Shown: in pieces, positions 31,866 through 40,553 of the stretch
Numbering within the stretch: position 1 is the stretch's first letter
How the letters are laid out: every line of letters begins with the position of its first letter
Assembly: GCA_001603805.1 (NCBI GenBank)
Contig: LUZY01000006.1
Span: 1-64,000, forward strand
Direction of reading: 5' to 3'
From: Deferribacterales bacterium Deferri_01
GTDB taxonomy: Bacteria; Chrysiogenota; Deferribacteres; Deferribacterales; Geovibrionaceae
Length of the DNA: 64,000 nt
Program-made: the position numbers and the translations under genes
Notes under the pieces: model-generated
What the model was told of the DNA's origin: nothing
The model's database searches: none
Seen by the model: only the letters and a program-made list of their open reading frames with translations

Positions 31866-33188
31866 CTACACATCTTTGGAAACGGCTTCAGTTATATCAT
31901 TAACAGAACCATTAGCATCAAAGCTGTACACAGCACTCGCATTATTATCACTGGTTGTTATAACTGTAAAAGTGCGGGGAGCAATGTTTTTATCAGTATG
32001 ATGATCTACCCATGTTCCTGAGTTGAGATAGAGCTTACCTCCGCCTATATTTCTGTAGGCCGGAACGTGAGTATGACCAAATACAACAATATCAACATTT
32101 TCAGCAGGATTTTCCAGATACTGTGCTCTTGCCTGTCTGAAAAAGTATTCGGATTCAATAGCACCGGGCGCTGCCTCAACAAAGCTGTTTGCAACATTAA
32201 CATTATTCAGCACCTGCCGTTCAGCCCATGTACGCTGAATATTCTTGAAAAGAACAGGTGCGGTGATAGTTCCGTCCAGTTGCTGTGCAGGATAAAAGTC
32301 CAGATAGCTGTATGAATCGTTAAATCCAGAGATACGCATATCAAATATTTTTTCCTCAAGGCTCTCATAAGGCGTCATACGCATTGAAATATCTCTGAGG
32401 ATTGAATAATATACATAAGCTCCATACTGGTCAGTATCACTCTGATCAGGTATATCAGTCACCCCAGGAAGATTCTTTGGAACTGTTGGATACCCTTCCA
32501 GTACCCATGTTGCGGCGTAGCGGGCGTAAAAATAGCCTGCCGGGAGGATAGTGTCGTCATTTCCGCATAATTCGGCATTTGTTACTGTATCCGGTGCGGA
32601 GAAAATATCATAACGATGACCATGTTCAATTACGATCTCGTTGCGATCTCCTGTATAGTAAGCTCCAAGCCCTTCGACATCTCTCGCCTGAACAAGGAGA
32701 GGAATTGCTTCCTGTAAAATGTCTGCTTCTAGCGTCAAGTCGTGGTTTCCGGGCACATAAACCAGTTTTATTCCACTGTCGATTACGTTGTTAAGCTCCT
32801 CAAATACAATCTCGTTGTTTGCGATAACATCTCTGTAAAACTGAGCCTGATCAGTGTAGGCAGGAAAATAAACAGGCAGATACCACTCATCCAGAAAATC
32901 ACCGGCAATAACAAGTTCCCGCACATCTGTGGTTTTTTGAATCCTTTGCAGAAAATTAATGAGCATCGGACGATTTTTCAAGGTTTCAGTATATCTGTCA
33001 TCAATACCCAGATGAAGATCACTTATGACAACAATTTTGCTCCTTGTACCATCGCTCTTCCACAGGGGAGCGTCACTTAAGCCTGAACCGGAGCTGCCTG
33101 AAGAACATCCTATGTTATTCAGTGCCATAAAGCACGCACCCGCACCCACACCAAGGGTTTTAATAAAACCTCTCCGAGAAAAAAACAT
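31866..33188 (-). CDS. Tat-exported calcineurin-like metallophosphoesterase
   Basis: This 440-residue protein begins with a Tat signal (SRRGFIKTLG) that runs into NNIGCSSGSSGSG; the Cys followed by a Ser/Gly linker suggests a lipoprotein. The metallophosphoesterase motifs are in order: SDLHLG near residue 57, GDFLDEW near 96, PGNHD near 147, HGHRYD near 190 and FGHTHVP near 377. Together these supply the dinuclear metal centre. The start is fixed by GGAGGTTCAGT. No membership in a larger operon is evident. The substrate is unknown; relatives act on nucleotides, lipids or phosphodiesters in the envelope. Confidence 0.88.
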   Translation of the reverse strand: MFFSRRGFIKTLGVGAGACFMALNNIGCSSGSSGSGLSDAPLWKSDGTRSKIVVISDLHLGIDDRYTETLKNRPMLINFLQRIQKTTDVRELVIAGDFLDEWYLPVYFPAYTDQAQFYRDVIANNEIVFEELNNVIDSGIKLVYVPGNHDLTLEADILQEAIPLLVQARDVEGLGAYYTGDRNEIVIEHGHRYDIFSAPDTVTNAELCGNDDTILPAGYFYARYAATWVLEGYPTVPKNLPGVTDIPDQSDTDQYGAYVYYSILRDISMRMTPYESLEEKIFDMRISGFNDSYSYLDFYPAQQLDGTITAPVLFKNIQRTWAERQVLNNVNVANSFVEAAPGAIESEYFFRQARAQYLENPAENVDIVVFGHTHVPAYRNIGGGKLYLNSGTWVDHHTDKNIAPRTFTVITTSDNNASAVYSFDANGSVNDITEAVSKDV

Positions 33189-33343
33189 ACTGAACCTCCG
33201 ATAACCTGACGTTATTCCTTCTAGTCCACAGAATACTCCGAAAAAAAGAAGAAATGAGTTTATGCACTTAAAAGACTCATTATTACACTTAAAAATCTAT
33301 ATTACTTTAAACTCATTTTTAATAAACTGAAACTTCCCTATTG

Positions 33344-34630
33344 TCACACAAGTAGGCGAACCTGAAAAACTCCATTTTCAACTTTATACAAAAGCTCTCC
33401 ATCATATTTTTTTGCGAATGCTGCGACACTCTTACTGCCGATACCATTACCGTCACCTTCTGCCATAGGATAGCCGTTTTTATCAAATGAGATATTGTCT
33501 CCACAGGGGTTTTCTATCTCAAGAAGAAGCCGCCCTGCACTCCGGCAGATAAAACGGATATAGAGGTCTTTATTTCCCGGTTGTTTTCTACATTCATTAA
33601 TGGCGTTTTCCAGAAGATTGGAAACAACCATAGACAGTTCCAGGGCGCTCACTGTCAGGTTATTTGGAATATCGAGGTTAATTTCCATTTGGATACCTGA
33701 TTGTTCAGCAATACCTGCATAGTGGGATACAGCAGCATTGACTGCATGGTTCTCACAGTAAACTTTGCTGATTTTCGGTGAATCCTGATTCTGGCTTCGG
33801 AGTAGATCGGCGGCCTCATCTGCCTGCCCCTGTTCCAGAAGTTCCAGAAGAACTCTGTTAAAGTGGCGCCGGTCATGTGCTGTCCGGCCATCCTGCTCTG
33901 CGACCTCCTGCATCAGCTTAATCCTTTCCACCATACCGTCTGCCGCCAGTTGGAGATACTCCCGTTCTGCCTGTATTGTCTGATTTTCTTCCCGCATTGC
34001 GTATTGTTTTGTTATGGTCCAAAGGGAATGAATAATTGCGATATATACTGACAGACCAAGCAATGTGAGCAGAATAAGCTGAATGAAGTTATCGGTCAGC
34101 ATTGTTTTAATATCACCACCGAAAAAATACCCTAAAAAACAGGCAAAAAGAACTGCGATTGGCATTATGTAGATATGCCAGTAGTCGAGCACATTGCGGT
34201 AAAGCTTTGAGACCCATATGCGGAAAATAAGAATGACCGCCGTAAATAATATAAAGCGTATGTAGACAGTGCCGTAATAAGGATTAGAAAAAATATTTCT
34301 GAAAGCATAGCTCAAAAACACAATAGCAGCATAGATATTAAGCATAGTGATATAGCTGAAGCACCATTGCATTATCCTGTCGCTGAAAAGAGGCTTTAGG
34401 ACAATGCCTATTACTGCCAGCATAGCAAGATCAACGTAAAATACCGCAGTGTAGTTCTCGGAGAGATAAAAATAGTAGTTTGCACTGAGATTCCCAAGAA
34501 GTATCACAGCCGTTGCGAGGAAATACACAAGCTTATTTTTGTATTTCGGCATCGCCATAGTCCAAAGCAGAAGAATCAGCATAATATCAGTGGTTACAGC
34601 CCTTAACAGGTCCGGAAAATGTTCAATCAT
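33344..34630 (-). CDS. AgrC-like sensor histidine kinase (GHKL type)
   Basis: This 428-residue protein has about six to seven membrane spans in its first 210 residues. A short linker with AHDRRHF (about residue 250, the likely phosphorylated His) follows, then a GHKL-type ATPase domain with NLLENAINEC (N box) and GNGIGSKSV (G box). This is the architecture of peptide-sensing kinases such as AgrC/ComD, common in Firmicutes and less usual in a Gram-negative. It overlaps the regulator gene upstream by 4 bases (ATGA). I found no adjacent gene that looks like a peptide signal or its processing enzyme. Confidence 0.88.
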   Translation of the reverse strand: MIEHFPDLLRAVTTDIMLILLLWTMAMPKYKNKLVYFLATAVILLGNLSANYYFYLSENYTAVFYVDLAMLAVIGIVLKPLFSDRIMQWCFSYITMLNIYAAIVFLSYAFRNIFSNPYYGTVYIRFILFTAVILIFRIWVSKLYRNVLDYWHIYIMPIAVLFACFLGYFFGGDIKTMLTDNFIQLILLTLLGLSVYIAIIHSLWTITKQYAMREENQTIQAEREYLQLAADGMVERIKLMQEVAEQDGRTAHDRRHFNRVLLELLEQGQADEAADLLRSQNQDSPKISKVYCENHAVNAAVSHYAGIAEQSGIQMEINLDIPNNLTVSALELSMVVSNLLENAINECRKQPGNKDLYIRFICRSAGRLLLEIENPCGDNISFDKNGYPMAEGDGNGIGSKSVAAFAKKYDGELLYKVENGVFQVRLLV

Positions 34631-35364
34631 CTGCGCTTCCCTTTTGCTGCCAAATAATCCATATATGCATCACGCACGGCGGAATACCGCTTTGCTGCAA
34701 TAGGAACAGTTTGACCGCCGAAGAGTGTAAAACTGTCCTTGCTGAAACGCTCAATCTGCTTCATGTTGATGATAAAAGATGTATGGGACTGCAGAAAATG
34801 CCTGTCTTTAAGCAAAAGCCCGCAGTATTCAGAAAAATTTTCTCTGAAAGTACGGCTGAGTACCTTATCTCCATTGGTAAGGCTTAAGATAACCGCATGG
34901 TTTCTGTATTCACAGCAAATTATGTTAGACAGCTTGATTATACGCAGACTGCCTGCGGTTTTGACTGTAAAGGTTTGTTCATCAGTGAGATCTGATTTGG
35001 AAACGGCAAAAGCCAGAGCATCAAATAACTGCTCTCTTTTAATTGGCTTAATCAGGTAGCTAATCGGATTTGCAGCGTAGGCCTGCAAGGCAAACTGTGG
35101 CTCAGTAGTGGCATAAATGATCTGTGCTTCCCAGTCAAGACGGCGAATCTCTTTACCCAATTCCAAACCGCTGACCATCGGCATTACTATGTCTAATATG
35201 TAAATATGAAAACTGTCAGTCTCAATAGCTGCCAGCAGATAATCAGGGTGAGAGAATTCAGCCACTTCTGCTTCAAGATTATTAATTGACATATACTGGT
35301 TAATAAGGGCAGCAAGACCTTGCAAATCATCCGGCATGTCATCGCAAATCGCAATACGAATCAT
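34627..35364 (-). CDS. LytTR-family response regulator (AgrA-like)
   Basis: This 245-residue protein has an N-terminal receiver (acidic pair DD at 8-9, phosphoacceptor Asp58 in YILDIVMP, Lys in YLIKPIK) and a C-terminal LytTR DNA-binding domain (about 140-240) with the SHTSFIINMKQIERF segment. It is the first gene of the pair and is coupled to the kinase. Such pairs control surface, competence or virulence genes in other bacteria; the targets here are unknown. Confidence 0.9.
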   Translation of the reverse strand: MIRIAICDDMPDDLQGLAALINQYMSINNLEAEVAEFSHPDYLLAAIETDSFHIYILDIVMPMVSGLELGKEIRRLDWEAQIIYATTEPQFALQAYAANPISYLIKPIKREQLFDALAFAVSKSDLTDEQTFTVKTAGSLRIIKLSNIICCEYRNHAVILSLTNGDKVLSRTFRENFSEYCGLLLKDRHFLQSHTSFIINMKQIERFSKDSFTLFGGQTVPIAAKRYSAVRDAYMDYLAAKGKRR

Positions 35365-35697
35365 TAGTCCGTTCCACCCTGCACTAAGAAAGAGTTAATC
35401 TAAATAATGCGCAATATTGCTACACCCTAACTAAAAAAATCTTCAATTACAATATGTAATAAATCAAACAACCCATAACGTTTTTCTGAACTCATTGAAT
35501 TTTTAAACTTAGCTTTTATATTGACACTTAACTTATTATGTTAAAAATATATTGTAATATCTGTTTGTCCGATATCTGACATTGAAAAAAATAAAACATA
35601 TCTGCTTAAGTTAATGATGTACCAAAAGAAAAATTTAAGTTGAAATTCGCCAAATAATATAACAAAGTTAAAATGAAAAATATAACGAGGGAAGCTG
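35365..35697. other. AT-rich divergent intergenic region
   Basis: No gene is visible in this 333-bp stretch between the LytTR regulator gene (minus) and nfnA (plus). A TTGACA at 35521 is followed by poor -10 candidates at normal spacing, so I do not call a promoter. The ribosome binding site of nfnA (ACGAGGGAAG) ends the region. Confidence 0.55.
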
Positions 35698-36546
35698 ATG
35701 AGTAAAGTTTTGGATAAAAAAATGCTTTCAAGGGATGTGGTGCAGATGAAGCTTCTCGCACCTGAAATCGCATCTGAAAGGCAGGCGGGACAGTTTATCA
35801 TAGTTCAGGTCGATTCAGATTTCAGCGAGCGTATTCCGCTAACCATAGCTGATGCGGATGAAAAAGCTGGAAGTATAACCATCATCTTCCAGATTGTAGG
35901 CAAATCGACCCTGAAACTGGCTCAGAAGAAAACAGGCGAAAGCGTGGAAAATCTTCTTGGTCCCCTCGGAAAACCAACTCATATAGAAAAATTCGGCACA
36001 GTTGTCTGTGTGGGCGGAGGCATAGGCGTTGCACCGCTGCACCCGATTGCCCAAGCAATGAAAAATGCAGGCAACAGGGTAATAACTATAATAGGTGCAA
36101 GAACAAAGGATCTTCTTATCCTTGAAGATGAGATGCGTTCTATAGCTGATGAATTAATAATCTGCACGGATGACGGCTCATATGGTCGAAAATGCCTTGT
36201 TACTGAGCCTCTTAAAGAAATATGCGAAAAAGGCGGAGCAGACCTCGCTGTTACAATAGGTCCGGCAATTATGATGAAGTTCTGTGCGGAAACCACCCGC
36301 CCGTTCGGCGTAAAGACATATGCATCTCTCAACACTATAATGGTTGACGGAACAGGCATGTGCGGCGGTTGCAGAGTAACAGTGGGCAATGAAACAAAAT
36401 TTGTTTGCGTTGACGGACCGGAATTCGACGCTCACTTAGTGGACTTTGACAATATGATGCTGCGCCTGCGTTCGTACAAGCCGCAGGAGCAGGACGCCAA
36501 CCACGCCTGCCACCTTCAGGCAGCAATTGATCAGCTTCAGAGGTAG
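35698..36546 (+). CDS. nfnA: NADH-dependent ferredoxin:NADP+ oxidoreductase, small subunit
   Basis: This 282-residue protein is a ferredoxin-NADP reductase-type module. It has an FAD domain with the ERIPLTIAD motif, an NAD-binding domain (GTVVCVGGGIGVAPLHPI), and a C-terminal cysteine cluster for a 2Fe-2S centre (MCGGC, then VCVDGPEFD). This is the SudB/NfnA layout. It is followed 4 bases later by the NfnB/GltD-like subunit. Known NfnAB complexes bifurcate electrons between NADH, NADPH and ferredoxin in anaerobes. An older annotation is sulfide dehydrogenase subunit beta. Confidence 0.92.
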   Translation: MSKVLDKKMLSRDVVQMKLLAPEIASERQAGQFIIVQVDSDFSERIPLTIADADEKAGSITIIFQIVGKSTLKLAQKKTGESVENLLGPLGKPTHIEKFGTVVCVGGGIGVAPLHPIAQAMKNAGNRVITIIGARTKDLLILEDEMRSIADELIICTDDGSYGRKCLVTEPLKEICEKGGADLAVTIGPAIMMKFCAETTRPFGVKTYASLNTIMVDGTGMCGGCRVTVGNETKFVCVDGPEFDAHLVDFDNMMLRLRSYKPQEQDANHACHLQAAIDQLQR

Positions 36547-36550
36547 TGAA

Positions 36551-38041
36551 ATGTCATATATTCCCGCAGATAAACTAAAAGAAGAAGCTCAAACTATTAT
36601 CAAAGAGATAGATTTTTCAAACCTAAAGCCAAAGGACAGACTCAGAATACCTATGCAGGAAATGCCTGCTCAGGAACCGAAAGCCCGTGCGAAAAATATT
36701 CAGGAAGTCGCTCTGGGATATTTTGAAGAGCAGGTGAAACTTGAAGCCGAACGCTGCCTTCAATGCAAAAACGCACCCTGCATCAAGGGGTGTCCTGTTG
36801 AGATAAATATTCCCGGTTTCATCAAAGCCGCAGCAGAAGGCGATTACCAGAAATCGGTAAATATCATAAAAGAATCAAGTATGCTGCCTGCCATATGCGG
36901 AAGAGTCTGCCCGCAGGAAACACAGTGCATGGCAGAATGCACCGTGGGTAAATCCCTGAAAGATATGGATAAGTCTGTAGCTATAGGGCGCATTGAACGT
37001 TTTGTAGCGGACTGGGAAAGGGCAAAGGGCAAAATGTCTGTTCCTGAAATAGCACCATCTACAGGTAAAAAAGTTGGTATCGTAGGCTCAGGTCCCGCAG
37101 GGCTCACAGCGGCTGCAGACGTACGCAAAGCCGGTCATGAGGTTGTTCTTTTTGAAGCTTTTCATAAGCTTGGCGGCGTTATGATTTACGGTATACCGGA
37201 ATTCCGTCTTCCCAAGGAAATACTTGATAAAGAAATCGATAACCTTCTGTCCATGGGGGTGAAAATCAAAAGAAACTTCCTTGTGGGCAGAACAAGAAAA
37301 GTTAAAGACTTAATAGAAAAAGATGGTTTTGACGCCCTGTTCATAGGAACAGGAGCAGGTCTGCCAAATTTCATGAATATAGAAGGTGAGAACCTTGTGG
37401 GAGTTTCCTCTGCAAACGAATTTCTCACAAGGGCAAACCTCATGAAGGCGTACACTCCAGACAAAGCAGATACACCAATTTTTACCGGAAAACGAACCGC
37501 AGTCATAGGCGGCGGAAATGTTGCTATGGATGCTGCGAGAATGGCTCTGCGTGTGGGAGCAGAAAAGGTTTATGTCATTTACAGACGTACTGAAAACGAA
37601 ATGCCGGCACGCCGGGAAGAAGTGGCTCACGCTAAAGAGGAAGGAATAATATTCAGCTTCCTCTCAAGCCCTGTTCGCATCCTCGGCGATGAAACTGGCA
37701 AGGTAAAAGGAATTGAATGCCTTAAATACGTTCTTGGAGAGCCGGATGATTCAGGCAGAAGGAAACCCGTTGCTGTTAAAGGGAGTGAGTTCACACTTGA
37801 GATGGACTCTGTGATAATGGCTCTCGGCAACTCTTCCAATCCGCTGATAAGCCAGACTGCACCGGAAATAGGAGTAAACAAATGGGGCAATATCACCGTT
37901 GATGAAGACGGCAAAACCTCCATGGATAAAGTATATGCAGGGGGAGATATTGTTCTCGGAGCAGCGACGGTAATTCTTGCCATGGGTGAAGGAAGGCGTG
38001 CTGCCGCTTCCATTAATAAGCTCCTCGCAGATAATAAATAA
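36551..38041 (+). CDS. nfnB: NADH-dependent ferredoxin:NADP+ oxidoreductase, large subunit (GltD-like)
   Basis: This 496-residue flavoprotein has an N-terminal pair of 4Fe-4S motifs (CLQCKNAPCIKGCP and CGRVCPQETQCMAECTVG), an FAD-binding site GIVGSGPAGLTAAADV near residue 180, and an NADPH-binding site AVIGGGNVAMDAARMAL near 320. I chose ATG 36551 (MSYIPADKL), with AGAGGTAGTG upstream; a longer in-frame start lies inside nfnA and is unlikely. Stand-alone glutamate synthase small subunits look alike, but the adjacent nfnA and the absence of gltB favour NfnB. It supplies NADPH or reduced ferredoxin. Confidence 0.9.
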   Translation: MSYIPADKLKEEAQTIIKEIDFSNLKPKDRLRIPMQEMPAQEPKARAKNIQEVALGYFEEQVKLEAERCLQCKNAPCIKGCPVEINIPGFIKAAAEGDYQKSVNIIKESSMLPAICGRVCPQETQCMAECTVGKSLKDMDKSVAIGRIERFVADWERAKGKMSVPEIAPSTGKKVGIVGSGPAGLTAAADVRKAGHEVVLFEAFHKLGGVMIYGIPEFRLPKEILDKEIDNLLSMGVKIKRNFLVGRTRKVKDLIEKDGFDALFIGTGAGLPNFMNIEGENLVGVSSANEFLTRANLMKAYTPDKADTPIFTGKRTAVIGGGNVAMDAARMALRVGAEKVYVIYRRTENEMPARREEVAHAKEEGIIFSFLSSPVRILGDETGKVKGIECLKYVLGEPDDSGRRKPVAVKGSEFTLEMDSVIMALGNSSNPLISQTAPEIGVNKWGNITVDEDGKTSMDKVYAGGDIVLGAATVILAMGEGRRAAASINKLLADNK

Positions 38042-38046
38042 TTGCT

Positions 38047-38081
38047 ACATCCCTCTGTCTGGTCAAACAGCAGGGGGATGT
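38047..38081 (+). terminator. Terminator after nfnAB
   Basis: ACATCCCTCTG pairs with CAGGGGGATGT (one G-U pair) around a 13-base loop, six bases after the nfnB stop, and is followed by a T-rich stretch. Confidence 0.8.
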
Positions 38082-38176
38082 CTTTGTCTGATGAAATACA
38101 ATTAGTTACAATTTGTTTCTCATTTTAAATCCGTTTTTTGTGTTTATATTTATACTGGGGTTCAAGGAGGACTTCC

Positions 38177-38263
38177 ATGAAGCCCGGAGATATTCTGTTA
38201 TTTGCAGTCACGGTAGGATTTATAATAGCCTTAACTGCTGCCTTGATATCTGCATTTTTTTGA
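38177..38263 (+). CDS. 28-residue single-span membrane peptide
   Basis: A strong ribosome binding site (AAGGAGG, 38164-38170) precedes an ATG at optimal distance. The frame reads MKPGDILLFAVTVGFIIALT and then AALISAFF before a TGA: a short charged head and one hydrophobic helix. The stop is 11 bases before the start codon of the response regulator gene, so they are probably co-transcribed. It resembles in size and shape small regulatory or stabilising membrane peptides such as KdpF or CydX. I know no homologue. It could be a regulator of the sensor kinase encoded two genes downstream. Confidence 0.62.
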   Translation: MKPGDILLFAVTVGFIIALTAALISAFF

Positions 38264-38274
38264 GGTATTGCACT

Positions 38275-38979
38275 ATGCAGACAAAAGTAATGATCATAGA
38301 CGATGATCTTAAGCTGATCAAAATGCTCAGAAAGTACCTTTCAGAATATTCATTTCTGATTGATGCTTTTGATGAACCCCTTACTGCACTTGAGAAATTT
38401 GGTGAGTGCAGCCCCGATCTTGTTGTTCTTGATATAATGATGCCTGGAATGAACGGCTTTGAAGTATGCAAGAGAATAAGAAAATTTTCTGAAGTGCCTA
38501 TAATAATGCTCAGTGCCAGAGGGGATGTTGAAGACAGAATAGTCGGGCTTGAAATAGGCGCAGATGACTACTTGCCCAAACCTTTTGAGCCCAGAGAGCT
38601 TGTAGCAAGAATTCAGGCAGTAACAAAAAGGCGCGATCCGGCATCAGCAGGAGACAAAAAAAGCCTTTCATATGACTTCGGAAGACTGCTTGTTGAACCT
38701 TCAAAGTTTACAGCGATACTCGACAATGAAAAGCTGGAACTTACCACCAGTGAATTCGATGTTCTGCATCTTTTTGTGAGAAATCCTTTTACGACACTGG
38801 ACAGAGATAAAATACTCAATGAACTCAAAGGCATAGACTGTGATCCATTTAACAGAATAGTAGATGTAACAGTGAGTCGCCTTAGAAACAAGCTGAAAGA
38901 TGATCCGAAAAATCCGCAGTTTATCAAAACAATGTGGGGAAGCGGCTACATGTTTATCGGTGAAAGGTTAAATGATTAA
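38275..38979 (+). CDS. OmpR-family response regulator
   Basis: This 234-residue protein has a receiver with the acidic pocket at DDD (9-11), phosphoacceptor Asp53 (VVLDIMMPG) and conserved Lys in YLPKPFEP. The C-terminal winged helix has TTSEFDVLHLFVRNP and ends with FIKTMWGSGYMFI. The start at 38275 follows TGAGG. Its 3' end overlaps the sensor kinase gene by 8 bases. The pair resembles CpxR/CpxA and RstA/RstB-like envelope-stress systems, but the signal is unknown. Confidence 0.93.
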   Translation: MQTKVMIIDDDLKLIKMLRKYLSEYSFLIDAFDEPLTALEKFGECSPDLVVLDIMMPGMNGFEVCKRIRKFSEVPIIMLSARGDVEDRIVGLEIGADDYLPKPFEPRELVARIQAVTKRRDPASAGDKKSLSYDFGRLLVEPSKFTAILDNEKLELTTSEFDVLHLFVRNPFTTLDRDKILNELKGIDCDPFNRIVDVTVSRLRNKLKDDPKNPQFIKTMWGSGYMFIGERLND

Positions 38980-40267
38980 AAAAATTCTGGGGTCTCTTTT
39001 TACAAAGCTGCTTTTAGTTGTTGTGTGTTCAGCAGTAATGCTGAATCTGATTTTTTACTGCACTTTCTCTCACTATGCTGAAAGGGCACAGATAGATGTA
39101 AACAAACACAAGGTTCTTTACCTGAACTATCTCCATAGCGAAATAGGTCACCCTCCAGATAGAAAGAAAGCGGAATACCTCTCGCAGAGAGTCGGGCTTA
39201 CTATAGAATATATATCCCCTGATATCTCATGGATCACCGGAGCAAGAAAAGCGCCGTTTCCGGATAATCAGCTTCATTACCAGAAAATTGCCGACGACAT
39301 GTTTATAGGTTCGGAAGATGAATACATGGCTGCCAAGCTTGTAGACGGCGACTCAATGCTCCTCCTCAAGTTTTGGCCGGGAACAGAGGAACAAAAAAGA
39401 TTAAGATCATATGGATTGTTTATTATTCTGCTTGTTTCTCTGCTTATGGGCTGTGTTTTTATGATCATCAGACACTTCCTCAAACCTGTCAGCCTTCTTT
39501 CCTCTGCTATAGAAGAAGTTAAAAAAGAAAACTTTGACCATAAGATAAACAAACAAGGGCATGATGAGCTTGCTGATCTATGCAAGATGTTTGATTCGCT
39601 CACATCACAAATTGCCCATTCCATAAAGCATAAAGAAAGACTTCTGACTGCAATAAGCCATGAACTCCGCACACCTCTTGCAAGCCTTAGGATAGCAGCG
39701 GAAATGGTAAACGATGAAAGCCTAAGGGTTGATATGGCTGATGATATAAAACAGATGAATATGCTGATTGATTATCTGCTTGAGAGTGCAAGGCTGAATA
39801 ACGATGTACTCTGCCTTGAGTCTGTCGATCTGAACAGTGTCGTTGCCGACATTTGCCGTTCTTACAAATCCAGAAGCGTCCGCATCAATCTGATTCCTTA
39901 CCCTTCACCTGTTGAAATGGAGATAGATGTACCGGCCATAGAGCATGCGCTGAAAAATCTCATTGATAATGCATTGAAATATTCAGATGAATCAGACGAA
40001 CCGGTGAAAGTTGAGTTAAGACTTGATGAGGAATATGCAGTAATCAAAGTAACTGATAAGGGCATAGGGATTCCGGAAGATGAGCTGGAATTTATTACAG
40101 AGCCTTTTTACAGAACGGATATATCAAGAAGTAAAAAAACAGGGGGATACGGTCTGGGGCTGGATATCTGTAAGCAGATTGCAGAAGCACACGGAGGAAA
40201 ATTGGTATTCAAAAGCATTCTTCATGAAGGCACCGAAGCGAACCTTTATATTCCTCTTCAGTCTTAA
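38972..40267 (+). CDS. Sensor histidine kinase
   Basis: This 431-residue inner-membrane kinase has a first membrane span (about residues 8-30), a periplasmic domain of about 110 residues, and a second span (about 145-168). It continues with a HAMP linker, HisKA with the phosphorylated His in ISHELRTPLASL (about 230), and an HATPase domain with NLIDNALKYS, DKGIGIP and GGYGLGLDI. It is the partner of the overlapping regulator gene. The periplasmic domain does not match a sensor fold I can name. Confidence 0.93.
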   Translation: MIKKILGSLFTKLLLVVVCSAVMLNLIFYCTFSHYAERAQIDVNKHKVLYLNYLHSEIGHPPDRKKAEYLSQRVGLTIEYISPDISWITGARKAPFPDNQLHYQKIADDMFIGSEDEYMAAKLVDGDSMLLLKFWPGTEEQKRLRSYGLFIILLVSLLMGCVFMIIRHFLKPVSLLSSAIEEVKKENFDHKINKQGHDELADLCKMFDSLTSQIAHSIKHKERLLTAISHELRTPLASLRIAAEMVNDESLRVDMADDIKQMNMLIDYLLESARLNNDVLCLESVDLNSVVADICRSYKSRSVRINLIPYPSPVEMEIDVPAIEHALKNLIDNALKYSDESDEPVKVELRLDEEYAVIKVTDKGIGIPEDELEFITEPFYRTDISRSKKTGGYGLGLDICKQIAEAHGGKLVFKSILHEGTEANLYIPLQS

Positions 40268-40284
40268 CAAGTTTTCTCAAAGAA

Positions 40285-40316
40285 AAAGCCGCTCCGTAGT
40301 AAACCGAAGCGGCTTT
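40285..40316 (+). terminator. Hairpin terminator after the two-component genes
   Basis: AAAGCCGCT pairs with AGCGGCTTT. A second GC-rich inverted repeat (GCGGCGGC at about 40331 with GCCGCCGC at about 40381) follows within 70 bases. Confidence 0.75.
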
Positions 40317-40501
40317 ATGTATTCTTTAAGCGGCGGCTACCTGTGCCGATCTTTTTTTTAAGTTTAATTGTCTGAACGGCGCCGCCGCTTATAACCGTAC
40401 TTATAATTAAATTATAAGTCAGATCCCGGTTTACGCAACTAAAAGTGAATAATCAAGCTAAAAAATATTAATTGAAACAAGGGTTCACTGATATTTAATA
40501 C

Positions 40502-40532
40502 AAAAAAGCCCGCCTTTTCAAGGAGCGGGCTT
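40502..40532 (-). terminator. Terminator of the M23 peptidase gene
   Basis: AAGCCCGC pairs with GCGGGCTT, and the A-run at 40502-40507 gives a U-run on the minus strand. It lies 20 bases after the peptidase stop codon. Confidence 0.83.
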
Positions 40533-40553
40533 AGTATTTTTTAACAGTTTTTA

